From Persicimonas caeni (lineage in GTDB: Bacteria; Myxococcota_A; Bradymonadia; Bradymonadales; Bradymonadaceae), in assembly GCF_006517175.1 (NCBI RefSeq), contig NZ_CP041186.1, forward strand, positions 3,375,074 to 3,439,073: a stretch of DNA of 64,000 nucleotides, written 5' to 3'. The notes under the pieces are model-generated. The model saw only the letters and a program-made list of their open reading frames with translations, did not search any database and was not told the origin of the DNA. The translations under genes and the position numbers were made by a program. Numbering within the stretch: the first letter of the stretch is position 1; each line of letters begins with the position of its first letter. Below, piece after piece: positions 1 through 9,299 of the stretch.

Positions 1-353
1 GTGTCCGGCTGGCGCACCCCGGCCACAAACGAGGCGAGGACGAACTTCTCGGCCCACGACTGCGCCGAGAACCCGTAGCGCTGCGCGGTTTCGTCGACAA
101 AGGCGCGGGTCTCTTCGTCGTCCGGCACACCACTCGCCCGAACGCGCTCGGTGAGCAGGCTGACGAGCTTGGGCCCGGCGGAGCCGGCGGAACCAAAGGG
201 CTCGGCTTCGGCGCCGAGCGCCCCCAGCATCAGCCGCTCGTGGCACGGCTCGCTCTTGGGCGACAGGATATAGAACGCGCTGGCCGGCGGCGGCGCCAAC
301 CATCCGAGGGCCAACGTGCACAACACCACGAGAAGTCGACTGCGAGACATCAT
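1..353 (-). CDS. Secreted protein of unknown function, partial (3' end beyond the window)
   Basis: The reverse strand reads open from an ATG at 353 to the window edge, about 117 codons with no stop. It begins with a clear Sec signal peptide (MMSRSRLLVV..., a hydrophobic run, then PPASA-F) and the mature part starts FYILSPKSEPCHERL. I recognise no domain. The start overlaps the stop of the upstream gene by ATGA, so the two are probably translationally coupled and co-transcribed. Because the upstream partner looks like an envelope protein, this is likely an exported partner of it. Function is unknown. Confidence 0.7.
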   Translation of the reverse strand, partial: MMSRSRLLVVLCTLALGWLAPPPASAFYILSPKSEPCHERLMLGALGAEAEPFGSAGSAGPKLVSLLTERVRASGVPDDEETRAFVDETAQRYGFSAQSWAEKFVLASFVAGVRQPD

Positions 354-982
354 CGCACACTCCACTCGAAGCCGAGACGCGTCATGAACGAGACGAGCAC
401 CAAGGGGATGCCGTCGGTCACCGGCACGGTCAGATCGAGCCCCACCGGCGTCAGCTCGAAGGCCGCCTGCTCGCCGATCGCCCAGCGGATCGAGACGGGC
501 CGAATGTCGAGAAACCACCCCGACGTCCCCGCCTCGTCGAGGTCGGTATCTTCGAGCAGCACCGACACGCCGGCGATGGCGCTGGTGCGGGCGTGACCCA
601 GCACGTACAGCCCCTCCACGCCCACCCCGGCGTTGAGCAACGTCAGCGTGTCTGTCTCCTGGGTGAAATCCCAGTTGTGGTCGAGTTCGACCAGCGAGAA
701 AACCCCTAAGTTTTCGAAGCGATAGCCGCCCAGAAGGCCGACGTTGATGCGCGGGCTGAAGACCTCGCGCCGGGTGTCATAGAAGCTTCCGCCCAGCTCG
801 ACTTGCGCCCAGGGCGCGTGAGGGCGCAGCACCGGGACCAGACGCTGGATCTTTTCGCGCTTCTCTTTGACGACCTCTTCCTCTTCTTCGTCGCCTGCGC
901 TCGCGCGCGTGACCACGAGAAGCTGGGCGAAGACAGCCGCAAAAATCGTGAGAGATATGAAGGTGGGACTACATCGCCGCAT
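350..982 (-). CDS. Hypothetical exported protein, possible outer-membrane barrel
   Basis: 210 residues. The N-terminus is a signal peptide (about residues 1-29, ending ASA before GDEEEEE), followed by an acidic-to-basic stretch and then alternating hydrophobic/polar segments rich in aromatic and Gly residues, which look like beta strands. The chain ends in a strand-like FEWSVR. This suggests a small outer-membrane or periplasmic beta-rich protein, but no family is recognised. It is the first gene of a two-gene minus-strand unit: its TGA overlaps the ATG of the next gene by four bases. Confidence 0.65.
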   Translation of the reverse strand: MRRCSPTFISLTIFAAVFAQLLVVTRASAGDEEEEEVVKEKREKIQRLVPVLRPHAPWAQVELGGSFYDTRREVFSPRINVGLLGGYRFENLGVFSLVELDHNWDFTQETDTLTLLNAGVGVEGLYVLGHARTSAIAGVSVLLEDTDLDEAGTSGWFLDIRPVSIRWAIGEQAAFELTPVGLDLTVPVTDGIPLVLVSFMTRLGFEWSVR

Positions 983-1113
983 AGCCTGCCAGACTGATGG
1001 TACTCCGACACCCCAAACGTAGGTGCCCGGCGGCGGGCAACAATAGAGAGAGTCGTAGCTTCAGGTGCTGTGACAGGCTTCGAGGTCGGGACGTGTGGTC
1101 GAGCTTGGAGTGC

Positions 1114-1500
1114 TCAGGCTTGGTCGAGGATCTGGCGGATTTGGTCGAGGCGCGCGGGCTTGACGAGGTGATGGTCGAAGCCGGCCTCGACAGCCTTTTG
1201 ACGGTCCGAGGCCTGTCCGTAGCCGGTCAGCGCGACGAGAGTGGTGTGATCTCCCAAACTGTGACTTCGCAGTTGGCGGGCGACTTCGTAGCCATCCATG
1301 CCCGGCAGGCCGATGTCCAAAAAGATAACCTCGGGCTCGAAGTCGAGCGCCTCTTCGAGGCCGGCCTCGCCGTGATGCGCCACCCTTACCTGACACCCCT
1401 GTAGATCGAGCAGCGCAGCTAAGGCGTCGGCGATGTCGACGTTGTCGTCAACCACCAATACCCGCAGCCCGTTGCTTCCATCTGCTCCTAACTCTGCCAT
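1114..1500 (-). CDS. Single-domain response regulator (CheY-like receiver)
   Basis: 128 residues when started at the ATG at 1500, which has a strong ribosome binding site (TGAGGAG nine bases upstream); an earlier in-frame start at 1605 lacks this. The whole protein is a receiver domain: acidic pair D18-D19, phosphoacceptor D62 in FLDIGLPGMDG, T92 in ALTGYG and K114 in LVKPA. The ALTGYGQASDR and LVKPA signature is typical of receivers fused to hybrid histidine kinases, so this is probably a stand-alone phosphorelay module. No output domain and no kinase lies next to it. It is divergent from the NTPase gene. Confidence 0.88.
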   Translation of the reverse strand: MAELGADGSNGLRVLVVDDNVDIADALAALLDLQGCQVRVAHHGEAGLEEALDFEPEVIFLDIGLPGMDGYEVARQLRSHSLGDHTTLVALTGYGQASDRQKAVEAGFDHHLVKPARLDQIRQILDQA

Positions 1501-1900
1501 TTGGTCGAACTCCTCAGTCAGCCGCGACGATCTGTGTGAGCTTGAGCACATCCATTCATTCGGCAACACCTCCGTCACGGTCCTCAATTGCGGAGAGATT
1601 GCCATCCATTCTTACTGCACTGGTAATATCGTCACCGTTGTCGGGTGACTCCAGCGCTCACGCGCAATCGGTGCGTACCATCATCCCTTCAAACAACAAG
1701 CGGTGCGGCGGTCCTAGCAGAAACTCGGCCGCTCGCCAACTCGGATTGTCCCAGATAGCAGAGTCGGTTATAGTCACCACAAATCCTCATACAGCTTTGG
1801 AGGGGATAACACCCAAAGCTTGTCTGGAGCGCATGCTTCTTGGATTTGTCGTGATGGCATTGAATGGATGTGTCGTAAAGATGTTGCCCACAAGGTGATC
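1501..1900. other. Divergent intergenic region, 400 bp
   Basis: This gap separates the start codons of the minus-strand response regulator and the plus-strand NTPase gene. It must hold both promoters but I see no convincing operator or hairpin. Open frames run through it on both strands, but they lack ribosome binding sites at their ends and match nothing I recognise. Confidence 0.5.
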
Positions 1901-3934
1901 ATGGAGACGGAAAAGTGGGCCCACCTACTCGAGCGCGCCGGTACCGACACATTTGTCGGACGCCAGCGTGAACGCCACAGCTTCGAGCGTTTTTTGCGCG
2001 ACGAGGACTGCCACCTGCTGCACGTCACCGGGCCTGCCGGAATAGGCAAGACCGCGCTGTTGCACGAGTTCTGCCGATACGCGCGCGAACACGGGTGGAA
2101 GATTCTGTGGCTCGACGCCGCTGCCATCGAGACCGTAGCCTCGAAGCTCGAAGAGGGGCTGGCCCCCGCGCTCCAGGCGGCAGAGGACGAAGACTTACTG
2201 ATCGCCGTCGACGAGTTCGACCACTGGCAAGCTCTGCACCGATGGATGCGCCAAGACTTGCTGCGGCGCCTCCCCTCCTCGGTGCACATGGTCACGGCCG
2301 CCCGCTCCCCGCTGGACGACGCTTGGTTGACGGCTCCCGGGTGGGAGAAGATCGTCGACTCGTTTACGCTCTCCGAGCTCAGCGATCGCGAGAGTCTCGA
2401 GCTGCTCGAGGTGCGGGGCGTTGGTGAACAACAGCGTGCTGCGGTCGCCCAATTTGCCCAAGGCCATCCCCTGGCGCTGACCGTGGCCGCCGACGTGGTC
2501 AGCCGTCACCCCGACCGAGAGTTCAGCTGCGAGGCGGCCGTCGATGATCTGCGACTCTTGCTTCGCCGTCTGTTGAGCGAGGCCCCTTCGCGGGCCCACC
2601 GCCAGGCGATGAAGCTGGCCAGCTTGGTCCGTCGGACCACCGAGCCACTGCTCGCCGACGTCCTCGATGTCGACGACGCCTCCGAGTTGTTGCGCTGGCT
2701 GGCCGAGCGGCCCTTTTTCTCCCACGACGAGCGCGGATTTTCCCCCCACGACTCCATCCGCCGGTTGCTCAACGACGAGATGCGACTGTTCGAAGAGCGT
2801 CAGCGCGAGCGGATGCTGCGCCGCGCCATGAGTTACTTTTTCGACCAAGCGGAGTCGTCCTCCGGTGAGGCTTACGAGCAGGCGATCATCGATCTGGGCT
2901 ATTTGTTACGCGACGACATCTTCAACGAATGGGCTCCCGTCGAGGCGATGCGCTACTACACCGACACGCCCACGGAGGCCGAATTCGACCAGTGCGTGCA
3001 GACCGTGTGTCGCTTCGAGGGCGAAGAGGCGGCCAAACTCGCCCGGCACTGGCAACAAGAGCAATCCGAGGGGCTTGTCGCCGTGCGCGATGCCGAAGAA
3101 GCGTGCGTAGGCTTTTGTCACTTTCTCGATTTCGATCGCATGGGCCCAGATGCCTCCCGGATCGACCCGGCGATCGCCATTGTCGAGGACTATTTGGACG
3201 AAGCGCCCCTTCGCGAAGGCGAGACGGCCCGAATCTGCCGGTTCTGGATGGCGACCGACACCTATCAAGACTGGAGCGGTGCACAGACGCGTATGTTCGT
3301 GCATATCTTCCACCGCATCGCGGCCAGCGCCGGAGTCGCGGTCGGACTCACCGTTCATGCCCACCCCAAAAAGTGGGTCACCCGCCCCGAGAACCGCTTG
3401 GAGCCTCTGGGCCAGTTCGAGCTCGACGAGACCCCCTTTGTGGTGTTCGCCCAGGACTGGCGAAAAATCGACCGCACCGACTGGCTGCGTGACATGGTCT
3501 ACGGACTGATGGGCGCGCCGCCCCGGCAAGAGAATACGCCCACGCCCACCTTGCTATCCCGCGAGAACTTCAAGACCGCGGTCAAGCAAGCGCTCAAGCA
3601 CTTTCATCGTGGCGACCGACTCAAGTGCAACCCGATGCTCGAAACGCCGTTGGTCCTCGCCCACTGTGATGATGCTTCACGCCCCGAGAACCTCGTCGAG
3701 ACACTGCGCGAGCTTCTCGAAGAGGCGTGCCACTCGCTGGGCGAGACCGGCGGCGACAAACGCCACGTCGAAGTCCTCGATCGCACCTACCTGCAGAGCA
3801 ACCCCAAAAAGCAGAAGGCCATCGCCGAAGAACTCGGGATGGCCTACAGCACGCTTCGCTACCACCTGGGCCAGGCGGTCGACCGCGTCGTCGATCACCT
3901 ATGGACAGCCGAACAGGAACTCATCGACGTCTAA
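1901..3934 (+). CDS. P-loop NTPase (STAND/AAA-type) with C-terminal helix-turn-helix
   Basis: 677 residues from the ATG at 1901, which has AAGGTG five bases upstream; the frame is open further upstream but without a binding site. Residues 18-22 (FVGRQ) start the ATPase module, Walker A is GPAGIGKT (44-51), and a Walker B-like LLIAVDEFD follows. The following winged-helix region resembles regulatory STAND ATPases (FTLSELSDRESLELL...GHPLALTVA). The middle is alpha-helical and unassigned. The last ~50 residues contain a helix-turn-helix (QKAIAEELGMAYSTLRYHL) like sigma region 4 or LuxR-type DNA-binding ends. It is probably a transcription regulator that senses a ligand through its helical part; the target is unknown. 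Confidence 0.8.
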   Translation: METEKWAHLLERAGTDTFVGRQRERHSFERFLRDEDCHLLHVTGPAGIGKTALLHEFCRYAREHGWKILWLDAAAIETVASKLEEGLAPALQAAEDEDLLIAVDEFDHWQALHRWMRQDLLRRLPSSVHMVTAARSPLDDAWLTAPGWEKIVDSFTLSELSDRESLELLEVRGVGEQQRAAVAQFAQGHPLALTVAADVVSRHPDREFSCEAAVDDLRLLLRRLLSEAPSRAHRQAMKLASLVRRTTEPLLADVLDVDDASELLRWLAERPFFSHDERGFSPHDSIRRLLNDEMRLFEERQRERMLRRAMSYFFDQAESSSGEAYEQAIIDLGYLLRDDIFNEWAPVEAMRYYTDTPTEAEFDQCVQTVCRFEGEEAAKLARHWQQEQSEGLVAVRDAEEACVGFCHFLDFDRMGPDASRIDPAIAIVEDYLDEAPLREGETARICRFWMATDTYQDWSGAQTRMFVHIFHRIAASAGVAVGLTVHAHPKKWVTRPENRLEPLGQFELDETPFVVFAQDWRKIDRTDWLRDMVYGLMGAPPRQENTPTPTLLSRENFKTAVKQALKHFHRGDRLKCNPMLETPLVLAHCDDASRPENLVETLRELLEEACHSLGETGGDKRHVEVLDRTYLQSNPKKQKAIAEELGMAYSTLRYHLGQAVDRVVDHLWTAEQELIDV

Positions 3935-3941
3935 CCCTCCC

Positions 3942-4832
3942 TCACCCTTCCTCACCTTTCTCCACATACTCCCGCAAAAACTCCGGGATCGACGAGCGGT
4001 GAAACCCGTTGAACGCCTCGGACGCGTCGTGCTCGGGAATCGGAAAATTGCCCGGGTACAGCGGCGCGCCACCGTCGACGGCCAGGGTCTGGCCGGTGAT
4101 GAACGCCGCCGCGGGCGACAACAAAAAGCAGACCGCCGCGCTGACCTCGGCCTCGGTGCCGAGGCGCTTCATGAGCACGTTTTCGCGCAACGAGGGAATC
4201 GTCGCTTTGACGTAGTCGGGGTAGGTATCCATGCCCGACGACGCGATCCAACCGGGCGCCACCGCGTTGACGCGCACCCCGGTCGCCGCCCACTCGACGG
4301 CCGCCGTCTTGGTGAAGTTCATCATGCCGGCGCGCGCCGCGCCCGAATGCCCCATACCGGGCATCCCCTTCCACATGTCGGCCACGATGTTGACGATGGC
4401 CCCGCCGCCCTCTTTCATCGACTGGTCGAACACCTCGCGCGCCATCAAAAACCCGCCAGTCAGGTTGGTCCCCACCACGGCGTCCCAACCCTTCTTAGAG
4501 ATGCCCACCAGCGGCGCGGCGAATTGCCCGCCGGCGTTGTTCACCAGAATATCGATGCGCCCGCGCGCCTCGACCACACTGGCGATGACTTCCTTGACGC
4601 GCTCCTCCTCACGGATGTCACACGTCTCCCAGCTTGCCTCGCCGCCGTCCTCTTCGATCTCGGCGGCCACGTTTTCGAGCTTCTCCTGGGTGCGGCCCAC
4701 CAACACCACGTGCGCCCCCAGATGGGCGAGCTCGTGCGAAATACAGCGGCCAATGCCGCTGCCCCCGCCGGTCACGATGGCGGTCTTGCCGGCAAAGATG
4801 TCGTCGCGAAGAATCGATCGGTAATCGGACAT
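3942..4832 (-). CDS. SDR oxidoreductase, peroxisomal trans-2-enoyl-CoA reductase (PECR)-like
   Basis: 296 residues with a Rossmann fold: cofactor loop TGGGSGIG (21-28) and NNAGGQF (98-104). In place of the usual YxxxK active site it has GHSGAARAGMMNFTK (161-175), which closely follows the HSGAARAG signature of PECR-type enzymes, as do GWDAVVGTNLTG and FLLSPAAAFITGQ. Family knowledge therefore points to NADPH-dependent reduction of enoyl-CoA or dienoyl-CoA in fatty-acid metabolism; the substrate is inference. Met replaces the Tyr I recall in this segment of human PECR. It converges on the NTPase gene with only seven bases between stops. Confidence 0.85.
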   Translation of the reverse strand: MSDYRSILRDDIFAGKTAIVTGGGSGIGRCISHELAHLGAHVVLVGRTQEKLENVAAEIEEDGGEASWETCDIREEERVKEVIASVVEARGRIDILVNNAGGQFAAPLVGISKKGWDAVVGTNLTGGFLMAREVFDQSMKEGGGAIVNIVADMWKGMPGMGHSGAARAGMMNFTKTAAVEWAATGVRVNAVAPGWIASSGMDTYPDYVKATIPSLRENVLMKRLGTEAEVSAAVCFLLSPAAAFITGQTLAVDGGAPLYPGNFPIPEHDASEAFNGFHRSSIPEFLREYVEKGEEG

Positions 4833-4955
4833 GTCAGCGTCTCATCTCGGTAGGTTAGTGTTCGCTGACATACTGTCGTTCCTCTGGTGAGTTTGTCAAA
4901 AAGGATCGAACCGCGAAGGGCGCGAAGCGCGCGTCTTTGGTGGTTCGATCCTTGG

Positions 4956-6482
4956 CTATGCCGGCGCAACCTCCTCTCCCCGGCGCATCTGGTCGTGGAT
5001 TTCGGTCAGTTTCGCCCCCATCGTGCCGCAAGCGGCCAAGACTCGGCCATCTTTGAGGTAGCGGGCGATGAATTTGCCCTCGCCGATATCGCCCTCGATG
5101 TTGATCTCGTCCCAGTCGTGGGCGTAGCCGACGTATTTGACCGAGGTGTCGAACTGGCGCGTCCAGAAGAAGGGGACCTCGTCGTACTCTTTGTGTTCGC
5201 CTGCCATGTTGAGCGCGGCGATCTTGCCGTGCTGCTCGGCCAGGCGCCAGTGCTCGATGCGAATCGATTCGCCGGTCTTCGGGTGGGGGAAGCGGGCGAT
5301 GTCGCCGGCGGCCCACAGGCCGTCGGCGGCCTTCATGGTCGCGTCGACGGTGACGCTGGCGTCGTCGTTGAGCGCGATGCCCGACAGGTAGCTCGTGCGC
5401 GGGCGCACGCCGACGCCCATCACCACCAAGTCGGCCTCGAGTTCGGTGCCGTCGTCGAGGACGACCACGCGCGAGCCATCGCGCTCCTCGATGCGCTCGA
5501 CGCCGCGCTCCAGGTAGAACTCGACGCCGTTGTCGCGGTGCATGTTCAGAAAGTACTCGCCGACCCGCTCGCCCAAGACCCGCTCGAAGGGGATGCGGTC
5601 GATGGAGGCGACCGACACGTCGATGTCGCGACTCGTGAGCGAGGCGGCGACCTCCATGCCGATAAAGCTCGACCCGATCACGACCGCCTTTCGGGCGTCT
5701 TCGGCCGCCGCGATGATCGCGTCGGCGTCGGCCACGTTGCGAAGCAGCATCACCTGGTCGAGCTCGGTGCCGGGGATGTCCAGCGTTCGGGGTGTGCCGC
5801 CGGTCGCCAACAACAACGCGTCGTAAGTGCGCGTCTCGCCATCGTCGAAGATGATCTTCTTGTCGCCCACCTCCACGCGCTCGACGGCACGTCCGCACTC
5901 CAGATCGATGTCGAACGCCTTGTAGAACGACTTTTCGCGAAGCGGCAGCCAGTCGGGCTCGGCGTCGCCGGCCAAGTAAGCCTTCGATAGGTTCGGCCGG
6001 TCGTAGGGTGGGTCGTCCTCATAAGTGATCATCGCGAGCTTGCCGGTGTAGCCCGCGCGCCGAAGCGTCTCGGCGGCGAAACTTCCGGCCGCGCCGGCGC
6101 CCAAAATCAGAAACTCGCGCTCGTCTCCCTCGGCGGCGCCCCCGAAGTCGGGCTGGCGGTGCTCTTCGGCGCCGTCGGGCACCGTGACGACCACCTCATC
6201 GCCCTCGATATTCACCTCGAATTTGTTCAGACAGTCACGCCCGGGCGGCTCGATATGCTCGCCGTCGGTCACGTTGTAGACGGCATGGTGCCACGGGCAG
6301 ATCACCGTGTTGCCACTGAGCACCCCATTGGCCAGGGGTGCGCCGTAGTGCACGCAATGCGCGCCCACGGCGTGATAATCACCGTCGATGCGGGTGAGCA
6401 GCACGTCCGTGTCACCGACTTCGACCTGCTTCATCTCGCCGTCTTGAAGATCGTCGACTTTCGCTACGGTTTTGGTGGGCAT
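4956..6482 (-). CDS. Rieske ferredoxin / AIF-type NAD(P)H-dependent flavoprotein reductase
   Basis: 508 residues from the ATG at 6482; the longer frame upstream is rejected because the Rieske domain begins here. Residues 1-105 form a Rieske 2Fe-2S domain with C43-x-H45 and C62-PW-H65. The FAD motif GAGAAG (128-133), an NAD(P)-binding GSSFIGMEVA near 270 and the second FAD motif GDIARFP follow, then an AIF-like C-terminal dimerisation domain. Proteins of this layout (AIFL/AIFM3-like) pass electrons from NAD(P)H through FAD to the Rieske cluster. No oxygenase partner is adjacent, so the acceptor is unknown. Confidence 0.88.
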   Translation of the reverse strand: MPTKTVAKVDDLQDGEMKQVEVGDTDVLLTRIDGDYHAVGAHCVHYGAPLANGVLSGNTVICPWHHAVYNVTDGEHIEPPGRDCLNKFEVNIEGDEVVVTVPDGAEEHRQPDFGGAAEGDEREFLILGAGAAGSFAAETLRRAGYTGKLAMITYEDDPPYDRPNLSKAYLAGDAEPDWLPLREKSFYKAFDIDLECGRAVERVEVGDKKIIFDDGETRTYDALLLATGGTPRTLDIPGTELDQVMLLRNVADADAIIAAAEDARKAVVIGSSFIGMEVAASLTSRDIDVSVASIDRIPFERVLGERVGEYFLNMHRDNGVEFYLERGVERIEERDGSRVVVLDDGTELEADLVVMGVGVRPRTSYLSGIALNDDASVTVDATMKAADGLWAAGDIARFPHPKTGESIRIEHWRLAEQHGKIAALNMAGEHKEYDEVPFFWTRQFDTSVKYVGYAHDWDEINIEGDIGEGKFIARYLKDGRVLAACGTMGAKLTEIHDQMRRGEEVAPA

Positions 6483-6711
6483 AGGGGTCTTGGGGCTTGG
6501 AGTCTTGGGGTCTGGAGGTTGGGAAGAAGCTAGAACCGAGAGGGTGGGTGTAAAGACGCGCACGATTTTCCGGCGATAGACGCAAATTTTTCCGAACAAA
6601 TGTTTCGAAAAAAACGCTTGATCTCGCTCGCTCCTCACTTTACAACACTTGCCGAGATGAAATTGAAATCGGTTTTCAATTTCACACAAACTGTTCGATA
6701 CCTGACTGACC
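6483..6711. promoter_or_regulatory. Divergent promoter region of the metal-uptake operon
   Basis: The left part (6483-6530) is a G/T-rich stretch made of repeated words such as CTTGGGG, GTCTTGGGG and GTCTGGAGG. The right part (6570-6710) is strikingly AT-rich against its surroundings and contains the 6658-6684 palindrome, as expected for a regulated promoter in front of the porin gene. A TTTACA at 6639-6644 could serve as a -35 element, but the matching -10 is weak. Confidence 0.55.
6658..6684. promoter_or_regulatory. Perfect 11+11 bp palindrome, candidate metalloregulator (Fur-like) operator
   Basis: TGAAATTGAAA, a five-base spacer (TCGGT), then TTTCAATTTCA; both arms are exact reverse complements. 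The site lies 28 bases before the porin ATG in an AT-rich region. Its A/T-rich hexamer-like dyad and its position before a porin/imelysin/di-heme oxidoreductase operon suggest a Fur-type or similar iron- or copper-responsive repressor site. The binding protein is inference; the palindrome is seen directly. Confidence 0.6.
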
Positions 6712-8052
6712 ATGCGAAGCGTCTGCACCATTTCGAATCTCTTGCTGCCTCTGTTTGCAGGGGCAGTTCTCACGCTGGCACCCGCGCGAGGCGTGGCATC
6801 TGAAAACGCCGAAGAAGAGCACGCGGTTGTCACCGAGGGCCCCTGGAAGCTCGAGCTCGAGGGCTACGGCGAGCTGCAATTCTCGTGGCTCGACTTCGGG
6901 CCGAACCAGAACCGCGAGGGAGGCTCGCGGGACGACTCGCGGCTGGTCTTCGAGCAGACCCGCTTCGTGCTCGAGCTCGAAGGCGAGATGCCCTACGAGA
7001 TCGAATTCGGCGCTGAAATCGAGTTCGAGCACGGCGGTACCGGCGCAGCGCTCGAGCTCGAGTACGAGGAATTCGGCGAGTACGAGCAAGAGGTCGAGAA
7101 GGGCGGCGAGGTCGTCGTCGAGGAGCTCTACCTGGCCAAATCCTTCGCCGACGACGCCTTCTGGGTGCGCGCGGGGCGGTTTTATGTGGCCATGGGGCTG
7201 CTGTCCGAGCTGTACGAGCCGACCGAATACCTGGCCGCCGGCCGCCCCGAGTCCGAACAAACGGTGATTCCGGGTGTGTGGGATGAGCTGGGTCTGGAGG
7301 TCGGCAGCCAGTTGGGCCCCGTCGAACTCACCGCGCAGGTGGTCAACGGGCTCGATTCGACCGGGTTCAGCTCGCAGTTTTGGGTCGCCTCGGGCCACCA
7401 AAGACGCTTCGAGTTGGTGCGCGCGACCGACTTGGCGGGCATCGGACGCGTCGACGTGACGCCGCTCGACGGCGTGATGTTCGGCGTGTCGGTCTACTAC
7501 GGCGGCACTTCGCGCAACCGGCCCAAGCCCGACTTCGCCGAGCAGTGCCCCGACGGCGACCTCCAGCGTGAGGTGGCCCCGTGCGGCTACGTCAGCGCCC
7601 CGCTGTTGCTGGTCGATGCCCACGCCGCCATCGAGCGCGGACCGGTGCGCGCCCGTGCCATGGCCCTTTGGGGGAAGCTCGAGAAGGCCGACGTCATCTC
7701 CGAGAAGAACCGTAACCTGTCGAATAACCTCGAAGTGCTTCGCACCCCGGTCGCCGAGCAGGCGTTCGCCAGCTGGGCCGAACTCGGCGTCGACGTCGCC
7801 GATTTCACCGCCTTGAACCCGCGTCACCGCATCGAGCCGTACGTGCGCTACGAGTACTACGACACGATGTTCGACACGCGAGAGGACCTCTTCGACAACC
7901 CCAGATTCGAAAAAACTCTGTACGCCGCAGGGATCGGTTACGCCCTCGACGAGGCTGTGACCGCCAAGCTCGACTGGACCCACCGCTCGTTCGGCTCCGA
8001 CCGACTCAACAGCGAGAACCGGGTCCGTCTTGGACTGGGCTTCGTTTACTGA
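6712..8052 (+). CDS. Outer-membrane porin-like beta-barrel protein
   Basis: 446 residues with a signal peptide (cleavage near GVAS). The mature chain is built of amphipathic strands rich in Glu, Tyr, Trp and Gly, for example LELEGYGELQFSWLDFG, and ends ...VRLGLGFVY with the terminal aromatic residue typical of outer-membrane barrels. The fold suggests a phosphate-selective or LbtU-like porin of 16 or so strands. A strongly acidic section near residues 95-130 may face the pore and favour cations. It is first in a plus-strand set with an imelysin and a di-heme oxidoreductase, so a role in metal passage is inferred. Confidence 0.8.
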   Translation: MRSVCTISNLLLPLFAGAVLTLAPARGVASENAEEEHAVVTEGPWKLELEGYGELQFSWLDFGPNQNREGGSRDDSRLVFEQTRFVLELEGEMPYEIEFGAEIEFEHGGTGAALELEYEEFGEYEQEVEKGGEVVVEELYLAKSFADDAFWVRAGRFYVAMGLLSELYEPTEYLAAGRPESEQTVIPGVWDELGLEVGSQLGPVELTAQVVNGLDSTGFSSQFWVASGHQRRFELVRATDLAGIGRVDVTPLDGVMFGVSVYYGGTSRNRPKPDFAEQCPDGDLQREVAPCGYVSAPLLLVDAHAAIERGPVRARAMALWGKLEKADVISEKNRNLSNNLEVLRTPVAEQAFASWAELGVDVADFTALNPRHRIEPYVRYEYYDTMFDTREDLFDNPRFEKTLYAAGIGYALDEAVTAKLDWTHRSFGSDRLNSENRVRLGLGFVY

Positions 8053-8098
8053 AGCCCGTTGAATGAAATCACGTGTACCAAACCTGATGGAGCATCAA

Positions 8099-9205
8099 AT
8101 GCAGTTGTCTAACCGGGCTATTCGCAACCTCCTGACCGCCCTCGCGATTCTCCTCGCCGTCGGCGCCGCTGCCTGCGGTGACGATGGTGGAGAAACCGTC
8201 GAGTCGACGAGCTTCGACGACGAGCAGATCGTCGTCGACTACGCCGACCAGGTTGTCATCCCGACCTACGAACTCCTCGACACCCGCGCCGGCGAGCTGC
8301 AGACCGCCGTCGACGCGTTGGCCGGCGATCCCACTGACGCCAACCTCGAAGCCGCCCGCGACGCTTGGGTCTCGACCCGCGAGCCGTGGGAGCAGAGCGA
8401 AGCGTCGCTGTTCGGCCCCGTCGACTCCAACGGTTACGACCCCGCGCTCGACTCGTGGCCGGTCAACCGCAGCGACCTCGAGCAAGTGCTCGCTGGCGAC
8501 GACACCATCGACCAGGCCTACGTCGAAGGACTCGACGCGAGCCTCAAGGGATTCCACACCATCGAATTCCTGCTGTTCGGCGACGGCGGCACCAAGACGG
8601 CAGCCGACCTTAGCGACCGCGAGCTCGACTACCTGACGGCGACCACCGCCGACCTGAAGCGCACCACCGGCCTGCTGGCCACCAGCTGGACCGACGGCGT
8701 CGACGGCCAGTCCGCTTACCGCGAAGTCTTCACGACCGCCGGCGCCGACGGCAACCAGGCGTATCCGTCGCTCTCCGCCGCCGGCCAGGAGATCACCACC
8801 GGCATGATCACCATCCTCGACGAGGTCGCCAACGGTAAGATTGCCGACCCGTTCGACAACCGCGACACCACGCTCGTCGAGAGCCAGTTCAGCTACAACT
8901 CGCTGACCGACTTCAAAAACAACATCATCGGTGTGCAGAACGCCTACCTGGGCAAAGCCGACGCCGCGGGCACCTCCGGCAAAGGTCTGACCGCGTTCGT
9001 CGCCGCTCAGGACGCCGACCTCGACGCGCGCGTCAAGGCGGAGATCCAGGCCGCCATCGACGCCCTCGATGCGGTGCCCGAGCCGTTCCGTGACGCCATC
9101 ACCGACGACGCCGGCCGCGCCAAGATCGAAGAGGCCATCACCGCCATCTCCACGGTGCAGGCGACCGTCGAACAGGACGTCCAGCCGTTGGTGACCGGCC
9201 AGTAA
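8099..9205 (+). CDS. Imelysin-family lipoprotein (iron-regulated, EfeO/ICMP-like)
   Basis: 368 residues from the ATG at 8099, which has GGAG seven bases upstream and gives a compact lipoprotein leader with Cys26 (GAAACGDD); two earlier in-frame ATGs would lengthen the leader needlessly. The imelysin signature GFHTIE lies in LKGFHTIEFLLFGDGG, and the duplicated helical-bundle pattern fits peptidase family M75. Such proteins are iron-regulated surface or periplasmic metal-binding proteins and are not proven peptidases. Placed 46 bases after the porin stop, it is almost certainly in the same operon. Confidence 0.9.
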   Translation: MQLSNRAIRNLLTALAILLAVGAAACGDDGGETVESTSFDDEQIVVDYADQVVIPTYELLDTRAGELQTAVDALAGDPTDANLEAARDAWVSTREPWEQSEASLFGPVDSNGYDPALDSWPVNRSDLEQVLAGDDTIDQAYVEGLDASLKGFHTIEFLLFGDGGTKTAADLSDRELDYLTATTADLKRTTGLLATSWTDGVDGQSAYREVFTTAGADGNQAYPSLSAAGQEITTGMITILDEVANGKIADPFDNRDTTLVESQFSYNSLTDFKNNIIGVQNAYLGKADAAGTSGKGLTAFVAAQDADLDARVKAEIQAAIDALDAVPEPFRDAITDDAGRAKIEEAITAISTVQATVEQDVQPLVTGQ

Positions 9206-9255
9206 ACCGTATCGGAGCGGGGGCATCTCGCCTTCGACGCTATGCCCTCGCTCCT

Positions 9256-9289
9256 ATGCCCTCGAAACAGGGATGCCCTCGAAACAGGG
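9256..9289 (+). repeat. 17-bp perfect tandem duplication
   Basis: ATGCCCTCGAAACAGGG occurs twice head to tail (9256-9272 and 9273-9289), and its first nine bases occur once more at 9242-9250. It lies between the imelysin and di-heme genes, just upstream of the latter's start, so it may affect spacing or translation there. Confidence 0.8.
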
Positions 9290-9299
9290 AGCATGACGA

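Noticed and set aside
1820-1900. 27-residue N-terminal extension of the NTPase
   Set aside because: The ATG at 1901 has a Shine-Dalgarno site and the domain begins after it.
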